From positions 1 to 43,166 of the forward strand of contig CACGCL010000008.1 in the NCBI GenBank assembly GCA_902571525.1: a stretch of DNA of 43,166 nucleotides, in the 5' to 3' direction. Source of the stretch: an uncultured Pelagibacteraceae bacterium (GTDB lineage Bacteria; Pseudomonadota; Alphaproteobacteria; Pelagibacterales; Pelagibacteraceae). A model generated the notes under the pieces. It ran no database searches and was not told where the DNA came from. It saw only the letters and a list, made by a program, of their open reading frames with translations. This document shows, piece after piece, positions 37,278 to 43,166 of this stretch (the stretch's first letter is position 1; every line of letters starts with the position of its first letter). A program made the position numbers and the translations under genes.

Positions 37278-39176
37278 TCACTTTTTAAGAATATTATTTT
37301 TTATTAAATCTTCAGTAATCTCTGATAAAATTGCGGGATCATCAATAGTTGCAGGCATTTTATAATCTTCTCTATCAGCAATCTTTCTAATTGTACCCCT
37401 TAATACTTTACCCGATCTCGTTTTTGGAAGTCTTTTTACTACAATTGCAATTTTAAATGCTGCCACAGGTCCAACTTTATCTCTTACCATTTGAATACAT
37501 TCTTTTGCAATAGTATCATTATCCTTAGTCACTCCTGCTTTTAAGGCAATCAATCCAATGGGTAGTTGTCCTTTTAATTGGTCCTTTATCCCCACAACCG
37601 CACATTCAGCAACAGACTGGTGTTCAGACAATACTTCTTCGATTTGCCCTGTAGACAATCTGTGTCCTGCTACATTAATTATATCGTCAGTTCTTGACAT
37701 AATCCAAATATATCCATCTTCATCAATGTGTCCTGCATCATACGTTTGGTAGTAACCTTTATAATTTGTCATATAGTTTTCATCATATCTTTTATCTGCG
37801 TTCCATAATGTGGGAAAAGTTCCTGGAGGCAGAGGTAGTTTTACAACTATATCCCCCATCTCATTAGGTTTTGCTAAAGATTGATCTGGTTTTATGATTT
37901 TTACATCATAACCTGGAACCGCTTTACAGGCTGATCCATACTTTGTTTTTTGCATTTCAATTCCGGTGCAATTTGAACTAATAGCCCAACTAGTTTCAGT
38001 CTGCCACCAATGATCTATTACAGGAACTTGTAATAAATTTTCTGCCCATTTAATTGTATCTGGATCAGCTCTTTCTCCTGCAAGAAATAAAGATTCAAAT
38101 GAGCTTAAATCATATTTAGAAAAAAATTTTCCTTCGGGATCCTCTTTTTTAATAGCCCTAAAAGCAGTTGGGGCAGTAAATAGAGATTTAATTTTATATT
38201 CAGATATCACCCTCCAAAATACTCCTGCGTCAGGAGTTCCTACCGGTTTTCCCTCAAAGAGAACTGTTGTACACCCCTTAAATAATGGAGCATATACAAT
38301 GTAAGAGTGACCAACAATCCAACCAATGTCACTTGCTGACCACCATACGTCGTCTGTATCTATATTATATATATTTTTCATTGTCCATTTTAAAGCAACT
38401 ATATGACCCCCGATATCTCTTACAATACCTTTTGGTACTCCAGTGGTTCCAGATGTGTAAAGGATATATGCAAATTCATTTGATCCCATCTCTACGCAAT
38501 CCGTATCTTTGGCATTTGATAAAGATTCATCCCAACTTACTTCTAATGGAGAATTAAGTTTTATTTCATGACCTTCCCTTTGAAAAAAAATAACTTTTTC
38601 CACTTTGTGTTTAGCTAGTTTTAATGCTCCATCCACAAGAGGTCGGTACTCTACTGTTCGACCTGGTTCGAAACCACATGAAGCGGTTACTAATACTTTT
38701 GCTTTACTGTCATCTATTCTGCTTGCAAGTTCATTTGATGCAAAACCTCCAAAAACAACAGAGTGAATAGCTCCAATTCTTCCACAAGCTAGCATAGCAA
38801 CTACAGCCTCTGGTACCATTGGCATGTAAATAATTACTCTATCGCCTTTATTCACCCCTTGATTTGATAATGCTCCCGAAAACTTTGAAACTTTTTCTTT
38901 TAATTCCTTGAAAGTGAACTTAGCTTTATTCCCTGTTATAGGGCTATCATATATTAATGCTGTTTTATCTCCTCTACCTTCATCGATGTGAATATCTAGA
39001 GCATTATAACAGCTATTTGTAATCCCATCTTCAAACCATTTATAAAAAGGTGGCTTATTGTTGTTTAAAATTTTAGTAGGTTTTCTAAACCAGAAGATAT
39101 CATTTGAAACTTCTCTCCAAAATTCTTCAGGTTTACTTATAGATTTCTGATATATTTCCTTAAAATCCATTTTCAT
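37278..39176 (-). CDS. prpE: Propionyl-CoA synthetase (PrpE-like acyl-CoA synthetase)
   Basis: An AMP-forming acyl-CoA synthetase of 632 residues that activates propionate or acetate with ATP and CoA. It has the acetyl-CoA-synthetase-type N-terminal segment, the phosphate-binding loop YILYTSGTTGVPKG, WWSASDIGWIVGHSYIVYAP, the adenylate motif DHWWQTETSWAISS, YQTYDAGHIDEDGYIWIM and the C-terminal Lys loop RLPKTRSGKVLRG. The HSVVFGGFASNELASRIDDS element and the WWQTETSW pattern are seen in both PrpE and Acs; the short N terminus and DIGWIVGHSY favour PrpE. The upstream 209-bp gap separates it from divergent proteorhodopsin. Confidence 0.87.
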   Translation of the reverse strand: MKMDFKEIYQKSISKPEEFWREVSNDIFWFRKPTKILNNNKPPFYKWFEDGITNSCYNALDIHIDEGRGDKTALIYDSPITGNKAKFTFKELKEKVSKFSGALSNQGVNKGDRVIIYMPMVPEAVVAMLACGRIGAIHSVVFGGFASNELASRIDDSKAKVLVTASCGFEPGRTVEYRPLVDGALKLAKHKVEKVIFFQREGHEIKLNSPLEVSWDESLSNAKDTDCVEMGSNEFAYILYTSGTTGVPKGIVRDIGGHIVALKWTMKNIYNIDTDDVWWSASDIGWIVGHSYIVYAPLFKGCTTVLFEGKPVGTPDAGVFWRVISEYKIKSLFTAPTAFRAIKKEDPEGKFFSKYDLSSFESLFLAGERADPDTIKWAENLLQVPVIDHWWQTETSWAISSNCTGIEMQKTKYGSACKAVPGYDVKIIKPDQSLAKPNEMGDIVVKLPLPPGTFPTLWNADKRYDENYMTNYKGYYQTYDAGHIDEDGYIWIMSRTDDIINVAGHRLSTGQIEEVLSEHQSVAECAVVGIKDQLKGQLPIGLIALKAGVTKDNDTIAKECIQMVRDKVGPVAAFKIAIVVKRLPKTRSGKVLRGTIRKIADREDYKMPATIDDPAILSEITEDLIKNNILKK

Positions 39177-39339
39177 TAAAATTGATTCATAATTAATTAA
39201 AATTGAGCTTTATGTATCTACAAGTTGTATTAAATTTCAAAAACCCAGTAAAATCAACAAAAATAGCGTCAAATTTATACTTCTAATAACCTTTTATATT
39301 TGATAATTAGACCACAACTTTGGCTTTGAATAAAAGTCG

Positions 39340-39357
39340 TAGTTTAAATTTAAACTA
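39340..39357. promoter_or_regulatory. Perfect 18-bp palindrome upstream of proteorhodopsin
   Basis: TAGTTTAAATTTAAACTA reads identically on both strands. It ends 28 bases before the ATG. Two interpretations are possible: an operator for a dimeric regulator, or a structured leader. AT-rich chance palindromes exist, but nine matched pairs without a loop is well beyond what the surroundings show. Confidence 0.5.
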
Positions 39358-39371
39358 AAAAAACTAACTAA

Positions 39372-39379
39372 AGAGGGAG
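39372..39379 (+). promoter_or_regulatory. Strong Shine-Dalgarno of proteorhodopsin
   Basis: AGAGGGAG lies 6 bases before the ATG at 39386. Most genes here have poor or no recognisable ribosome-binding sites, so this marks a highly translated gene and fixes the start. Confidence 0.75.
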
Positions 39380-39385
39380 TTTTTT

Positions 39386-40153
39386 ATGAAAACAATAAAA
39401 ATGTTAGCTTTAGTGCTAGTTCTTTTCGGAGCTACCACAGCAGCTAACTCAGCAACAGCCTTCTTAGCTACAGATGATTTCGTAGGAATTTCATTTTGGC
39501 TAATTTCAATGGGTATGTTGGCAGCTACAGCATTTTTCTTTATGGAGCAAGCAAACGTAAGCACTCAGTGGAGAAAATCAGTAAACGTAGCTGGATTAGT
39601 AACAGGTATTGCATTTATTCACTATATGTACATGAGAGCGGTTTGGGTTGAAACAGGTGATACTCCAACTGTTTACAGATACATCGATTGGTTAATTACT
39701 GTACCACTACAGTTAGTAGAATTTTATCTAATTCTATCTGCAGTTAAGAAAGTGCCAACAGGAATATTCTGGAGAATTTTAATCGGTTCTTTAGTTATGT
39801 TAGTTGGTGGTTATCTTGGAGAAGCAGGAATGATAAATGCTACTCTTGGTTTTGTAATCGGAATGGCTGGATGGATTTACATCTTATATGAAATCTTTTC
39901 TGGTGAAGCAGGTAAAGTTGCTGCTAAATCTGGTAACAAATCATTAGTAACAGCATTCAGCGCTTTAAGAATGATCGTTACTGTAGGTTGGGCTATATAT
40001 CCACTAGGTTATATCTTCGGATACTTAACAGGTGGCGTAGACGCTAACTCATTAAACGTAATTTACAACCTAGCAGACTTCGTTAATAAGATCGCTTTTG
40101 GTATTATTATCTGGTCTTGTGCAGTTGCAAACTCTGGTAGAAGTAGAGCATAA
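39386..40153 (+). CDS. Proteorhodopsin, blue-absorbing type, light-driven proton pump
   Basis: A seven-helix retinal protein of 255 residues with a cleavable signal peptide (MKTIKMLALVLVLFGATTAA). The helix C motif RYIDWLITVPLQLVEFYLIL gives Asp101 (primary proton acceptor, Asp97 in the reference), Gln109 (tuning position 105) and Glu112 (proton donor Glu108). The retinal-binding Lys is 235 (Lys231) in DFVNKIAFG, and His79 (His75) pairs with Asp101. The offset of four is consistent at every site. Asp/Glu at the acceptor/donor positions predicts outward proton pumping, and Gln at the tuning position predicts blue absorption. The gene has a strong Shine-Dalgarno, an upstream palindrome and a downstream terminator, consistent with independent high expression. 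No retinal synthesis genes (crt, blh) are in the window. Confidence 0.98.
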   Translation: MKTIKMLALVLVLFGATTAANSATAFLATDDFVGISFWLISMGMLAATAFFFMEQANVSTQWRKSVNVAGLVTGIAFIHYMYMRAVWVETGDTPTVYRYIDWLITVPLQLVEFYLILSAVKKVPTGIFWRILIGSLVMLVGGYLGEAGMINATLGFVIGMAGWIYILYEIFSGEAGKVAAKSGNKSLVTAFSALRMIVTVGWAIYPLGYIFGYLTGGVDANSLNVIYNLADFVNKIAFGIIIWSCAVANSGRSRA

Positions 40154-40177
40154 TAAGCTTCAACTGAGAGAAATTTT

Positions 40178-40215
40178 AAATAGGGCAAGTAGAAATACTT
40201 GCCCTATTTTTTTTT
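40178..40215 (+). terminator. Rho-independent terminator after proteorhodopsin
   Basis: A 13-base stem AAATAGGGCAAGT (40178-40190) pairs perfectly with ACTTGCCCTATTT (40197-40209) around the loop AGAAAT, and a run of nine T (40207-40215) follows. It lies 25 bases after the proteorhodopsin stop and 18 bases before the ferredoxin start. It is the only clear intrinsic terminator in the window. Confidence 0.93.
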
Positions 40216-40233
40216 ATACTTATATTTAAACTA

Positions 40234-40554
40234 ATGGCAAAAATTACTTACATCGAAAACAATGGAAAAGAGCACACTGTTGATGTTCAGAATGGACTAA
40301 CTGTCATGGAAGGAGCTGTACAAAATGATATTCCGGGAATTGATGCGGATTGCGGTGGCAGTATGGCTTGTGCTACTTGTCACGTTTATGTCAAAGATGA
40401 TTGGTATGATAAATTAGATGAAAAGAGCGAAGGAGAGGATGATATGATAGATCAAGCATATGATCCAAAAAAAAACAGCAGACTAAGTTGCCAAATAACA
40501 GTTTCTGATAAAATAGAGGGACTAATTGTTCATCTACCTGAAAAACAAGTTTGA
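40234..40554 (+). CDS. [2Fe-2S] ferredoxin, adrenodoxin type
   Basis: A small electron carrier of 106 residues. Cluster ligands are Cys40, Cys46, Cys49 and Cys86 ([15 protein letters not shown] then LSCQI), the C-x5-C-x2-C spacing of the adrenodoxin/Fdx group. The acidic surface ([16 protein letters not shown]) is typical for docking to a ferredoxin reductase. It is one base from the reductase gene (TGATG overlap), so the two are probably functional partners. In Pelagibacter this pair lies directly after proteorhodopsin, as here. A terminator separates it from the opsin gene, so it is either expressed by readthrough or has its own promoter. Targets could include Fe-S assembly or other reductive enzymes. 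Confidence 0.95.
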   Translation: MAKITYIENNGKEHTVDVQNGLTVMEGAVQNDIPGIDADCGGSMACATCHVYVKDDWYDKLDEKSEGEDDMIDQAYDPKKNSRLSCQITVSDKIEGLIVHLPEKQV

Positions 40555-41573
40555 TGATAAAAACAGATGCATTAATAATTGGAGCAGGCCCCACAGGATT
40601 ATTTACTGCGCATCAATTAAAAATAATTGGATTAGATTGTCAAATTGTTGACAACTTAGATAAGATAGGAGGCCAATGTATTGAGCTCTATCCAGATAAA
40701 CCTATTTACGATATTCCAGCAATACCTGAATGTACAGGTGAAGAGTTAACAAAAAATTTAATCAAACAACTTGATCCTTTCAAAATTAAATTTCACTTAA
40801 ATGAAAGAGTTGATGAAGTTAGAAAAGATAATAATAATTGGGAAGTTAAAACGAGTAACGGAACAAAATTTACAACACCTAATATTATAATTGCTGGAGG
40901 AGTAGGTTCTTTTGAACCAAGAAAGTTTCCTTTAAAAGAGTGTGAAAATTTTGAAAATAAATCTTTATTTTATTCTGTAAAAGATAAAAAGATATTTGAT
41001 AAAAAGACAGTTTCTATTTTTGGTGGTGGAGATAGCGCACTCGATTGGGCAGTAGAACTCTCAAAAAATTCAAAGGTTAATTTAATTCATAGAAGAGACG
41101 AATTTAGAGGAGCAAACGTAACAGTCGATAAAGTTCATGAGTTAGCAAATTTAGGACAGATAAATTTATTCACAAAGTATCAATTAAGTGGTGTAAGTGG
41201 ATCAAATAATTTAGAAAATCTAGAGATCACTAACGACAACAAAGAAGTTAAAACTTTGAAAACTGACTATATTTTAGGTTTTTTTGGTTTAATTATGCAA
41301 CTTGGACCGATTGCAAACTGGGGTCTGAATCTAAATAAAAAAACAATTGAGGTAGATACTGAAAAATTTGAAACAAACCAAAAAGGCATATACGCAGTTG
41401 GAGATATATGTACTTATCCAGGTAAACTAAAACTTATTTTATCAGGTTTTCATGAGGGTGCATTGGCTGCAAGGGCGTGTTTTAAATTAGCAAGACCAAA
41501 CGAAAAATATAGATTTGAATTCACCACATCTTCTAAAACTATAAAAGATAGGCTTGGTGTCAAAAGTGATTGA
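40554..41573 (+). CDS. Ferredoxin--NADP(+) reductase, thioredoxin-reductase-like
   Basis: A two-domain flavoprotein of 339 residues of the thioredoxin-reductase fold that lacks the redox CxxC. The FAD site is ALIIGAGPTG (10-15 for GAGPTG). The NAD(P) site is SIFGGGDSALDWAVELSKN, followed by LIHRRDEFRG, and GIYAVGDICTYPGKLKLI is the C-terminal FAD motif. Without the CxxC it fits the ferredoxin reductase type (FNR2, YumC-like) and not thioredoxin reductase. The ATG at 40554 overlaps the ferredoxin stop by one base; the TTG at 40551 is less likely. It is predicted to shuttle electrons between NADPH and the ferredoxin. The 3' end overlaps the YfcG-like gene by 8-20 bases. Confidence 0.93.
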   Translation: MIKTDALIIGAGPTGLFTAHQLKIIGLDCQIVDNLDKIGGQCIELYPDKPIYDIPAIPECTGEELTKNLIKQLDPFKIKFHLNERVDEVRKDNNNWEVKTSNGTKFTTPNIIIAGGVGSFEPRKFPLKECENFENKSLFYSVKDKKIFDKKTVSIFGGGDSALDWAVELSKNSKVNLIHRRDEFRGANVTVDKVHELANLGQINLFTKYQLSGVSGSNNLENLEITNDNKEVKTLKTDYILGFFGLIMQLGPIANWGLNLNKKTIEVDTEKFETNQKGIYAVGDICTYPGKLKLILSGFHEGALAARACFKLARPNEKYRFEFTTSSKTIKDRLGVKSD

Positions 41574-42192
41574 GCTATTTACCGCAAATACTCCTAACGG
41601 TAAAAAAATATCAATCATGCTTGAAGAAATAAGCTACGAATACAAAGTAAAAACAATTGACTTAAATAAAGGAGAGCAATTTCAATTAGATTTTAAAAAG
41701 ATTAGCCCTTTTAGTAAAATACCCGTAATTAAAGATCATGAAAATAATGAAATAATTTTTGAGTCTGGGGCTATTCTTATTTATCTTGCAGAAAAAAGTG
41801 GAAAATATTTTGATAATGAAAACAGAAATATTATTACTCAATGGTTGATGGCACAAATGGGATATGTTGGGCCAATTCTTGGTCAGCATCATCAGTTTCA
41901 TCATTATAATCCTGGGAAAAGTGATTTTGGAGAACAAAGATATTTTAAAATATCTACATCGATATATAAAAATTTAGACGAGAGATTATCAATGACTAAA
42001 TTTCTAGCAGGAGATAAATATACTATTGCAGATATTGCAACTTTTCCCTGGATTGCAAGACATGATTGGCATGATATTGGTTTAATGAATTATAAAAATT
42101 TATGTAGATGGTACTTGGAGATTTCAAAAAGAGATGCAGTTATTAAAGGTTATGATTACTTAAATAAAGGTGAGAAAATTCCTAAACCTTAG
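41566..42192 (+). CDS. yfcG: YfcG-like glutathione-dependent disulfide-bond oxidoreductase (GST superfamily)
   Basis: A glutathione S-transferase-fold protein. The N terminus VIELFTANTPNGKKISIMLE matches the nu-class YfcG pattern (TPNG with the key Thr and Asn). It continues with ISPFSKIPVI (cis-Pro), ESGAILIYLAEKSGKY, MGYVGPILGQHHQFHHYNP and ADIATFPWIARHDWHDIG, all seen in YfcG. E. coli YfcG reduces disulfides with glutathione. The GTG at 41566 gives 208 residues and the YfcG-like start; TTG at 41554 or GTG at 41557 would add up to four residues and lengthen the overlap with the reductase gene. It is the last gene of the ferredoxin/reductase operon, and its stop overlaps that of convergent dksA within TTAG. 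Confidence 0.9.
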   Translation: MIELFTANTPNGKKISIMLEEISYEYKVKTIDLNKGEQFQLDFKKISPFSKIPVIKDHENNEIIFESGAILIYLAEKSGKYFDNENRNIITQWLMAQMGYVGPILGQHHQFHHYNPGKSDFGEQRYFKISTSIYKNLDERLSMTKFLAGDKYTIADIATFPWIARHDWHDIGLMNYKNLCRWYLEISKRDAVIKGYDYLNKGEKIPKP

Positions 42193-42608
42193 ACATCATC
42201 AGCATATACTTTTTCTTCCTTTTCATGTTTCTCTTGGGCTGCAATTGATAAAGTTGCAACTGGTCTAGCTATAAGCCTTTTTATTCCAATAGGTTCACCA
42301 GTATCTTCACAAAAACCATACGTTCCATCTTTGATTTTTCTTAAAGCAGAGTCTATTTTTGATATTAATTTTATTTGTCTATTAATGGCTCTCATCTCAA
42401 CATTTTTATCTGTATAAGAACTTGCTTGGTCAACTATGTCTGCAGAAGTGCTATTATCATCCATCGAGCTGTTATATAAAGCTTCATTATTTGATCTCAC
42501 CAAGTCTTTCTTCCATACTAGTAACTTATTTTTAAAAAAAAGTTTATGCTTTTCACACATATATTTTTCTGATTCTTTAGGGATATAAGTTTTAGAAATT
42601 CTAACCAT
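42189..42608 (-). CDS. dksA: RNA polymerase-binding transcription factor DksA, zinc-finger-less form
   Basis: DksA binds RNA polymerase in the secondary channel and adjusts rRNA and stress transcription with ppGpp. The 139-residue protein has a coiled coil with the tip motif DIVDQA (Asp57, Asp60, Ala62) and a C-terminal globular segment GFCEDTGEPIGIKRLIARPV followed by ATLSIAAQEKHE. The four zinc-ligand positions (100, 103, 121, 124) read Cys, Thr, Ser, Ala, so no zinc site remains. Alphaproteobacterial one-cysteine DksA proteins show the same pattern. The ATG start faces the membrane glycosyltransferase across 78 bases. It is convergent with the YfcG-like gene. Confidence 0.92.
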   Translation of the reverse strand: MVRISKTYIPKESEKYMCEKHKLFFKNKLLVWKKDLVRSNNEALYNSSMDDNSTSADIVDQASSYTDKNVEMRAINRQIKLISKIDSALRKIKDGTYGFCEDTGEPIGIKRLIARPVATLSIAAQEKHEKEEKVYADDV

Positions 42609-42686
42609 TATCTATTTTAAAACGATGGCAGTATATTCAGCAAATAGGTAGTGTCAAGCAAGGTTTAATTGTATAAATTCAAATAA

Positions 42687-43166
42687 ATGGTGATTTATAA
42701 AAAGCAAACAAAAAAAATTTTTTTCATTTTTTTAGCAACTCATTTAATTATATGGACTCTGATCCCATCATTGACTAACAGCAATCTCCCCCTTGACACT
42801 ATAGAAGCACTCGCCTGGGGAAGTAATTTAGATTGGGGTTTTAATAAACATCCACCCATGAGCGCATTATTTGTTGAGATAGTTTATAAAATATTTGGAT
42901 CGAATGATTGGGCATATTATTTGCTTAGTCAAACTTTTATAATTTTTTCGTTTTTTATTATTTTTCAATTAAGCAAAGAAATTCTAGGGAATGAAAATTT
43001 AGCTTTAGTTTCTGTATTATTATTAGAAGGTATTTATTTTTATAACTTTACAACCCCTGAATTTAATGTCAACGTTTGCCAGATTCCTTTTTGGGTTTTG
43101 ACAGTTTATTATTCATGGAAAATTTTTAATCAAAAAATACCTAAATTCAAAGACTGCATTTTAGTT
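42687..43166 (+). CDS. ArnT/PMT-like membrane glycosyltransferase (GT39 family), 3' end outside window
   Basis: An open reading frame of 160 codons reaching the right edge without a stop. A basic start (MVIYKKQTKKIF) precedes a transmembrane segment (FIFLATHLIIWTLIPSL). The extracytoplasmic loop LPLDTIEALAWGSNLDWGFN carries the conserved Asp of GT-C glycosyltransferases and is followed by KHPPMSA, a typical PMT/ArnT-like element. Further hydrophobic segments follow. Such enzymes transfer sugars from polyprenyl-phosphate carriers to lipid or protein acceptors at the periplasmic face. The start ATG is 78 bases from divergent dksA, and no Shine-Dalgarno is visible. The full length and C-terminal domain are unknown. 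Confidence 0.75.
   Translation, partial: MVIYKKQTKKIFFIFLATHLIIWTLIPSLTNSNLPLDTIEALAWGSNLDWGFNKHPPMSALFVEIVYKIFGSNDWAYYLLSQTFIIFSFFIIFQLSKEILGNENLALVSVLLLEGIYFYNFTTPEFNVNVCQIPFWVLTVYYSWKIFNQKIPKFKDCILV

Larger units (their letters stand above)
39177..39385. promoter_or_regulatory. Longest intergenic region: divergent control region of prpE and proteorhodopsin
   Basis: This 209-bp spacer is the largest in the window and separates two divergent genes. It holds several AT-rich hexamers, for example GATAAT (39302-39307) and TTGAGC (39203-39208), without a convincing -35/-10 pair. It also holds the palindrome at 39340-39357 and the Shine-Dalgarno described separately. No tRNA or riboswitch-like structure was recognised. 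Confidence 0.5.

Noticed and set aside
38285..38557. A 90-codon frame antisense to prpE
   Set aside because: The prpE motifs in this segment are unambiguous, and the antisense product has no domain.

Overview
The window is a strongly AT-rich, densely packed stretch of chromosome from an alphaproteobacterium of the SAR11 clade (Candidatus Pelagibacter or a close relative). Supporting signs are the Lys/Ile/Asn-rich proteins, gene junctions of a few bases or overlapping stops, no intergenic gap over about 210 bp, an IalB-family protein, an RpoH and a DksA of alphaproteobacterial type, and a proteorhodopsin gene followed by a [2Fe-2S] ferredoxin and a thioredoxin-reductase-like ferredoxin reductase, an arrangement known from Pelagibacter.

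Layout. (1) 1-6651, plus strand: the 3' end of a probable tilS, then ftsH, folP, glmM, thiD and purA, nearly all touching (proteolysis, folate, cell-wall amino sugar, thiamin salvage, purine synthesis). (2) 6648-14392: an accessory-looking surface-secretion locus. A winged-helix regulator and a TpsB (ShlB/FhaC-type) outer-membrane transporter lie on the minus strand. Diverging from them are a 1667-residue two-partner-secretion exoprotein and an IalB-family periplasmic protein. The exoprotein has a TPS head, a glycine-rich domain of the kind seen in ALK/LTK receptors, autotransporter-type beta repeats, a proline-rich linker, FK-rich degenerate repeats and a C-terminal cadherin/Ig-like domain. 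(3) 14396-18857, minus strand: rpoH, rluD, a two-gene ABC-2 exporter and a Sua5-type tsaC, with tRNA-Arg(TCG) on the plus strand inside the block. (4) 18877-31140, mostly plus: xseB, ispA and dxs (isoprenoid precursors), aroC (minus), pdxH, ispB (minus), sppA, glyQ, glyS and ppdK. (5) 31130-34397, mostly minus: nadA-nadC, tRNA-Leu(GAG) (plus), ygfZ and a small cupin. (6) 34378-39176: pyrC (plus), then an SDR-type sugar epimerase/reductase, a family-2 glycosyltransferase and prpE (minus). (7) 39386-43166: a proteorhodopsin whose tuning residue is Gln (blue-absorbing type), with a strong Shine-Dalgarno, an upstream 18-bp perfect palindrome and a downstream intrinsic terminator. It is followed by ferredoxin, ferredoxin-NADP reductase and a YfcG-like glutathione-dependent oxidoreductase, then dksA (minus) and the start of a GT39/ArnT-like membrane glycosyltransferase cut by the window edge.

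Most of the window is core metabolism. The two regions that deserve attention are the two-partner-secretion locus between purA and rpoH, which is large and costly for a streamlined cell, and the light/redox cluster at the right. The former is the best candidate for something poorly described: a self-contained, locally regulated system for displaying or releasing a mosaic giant protein. Fine points of regulation are inferred by eye, and no database search or structure prediction was run.
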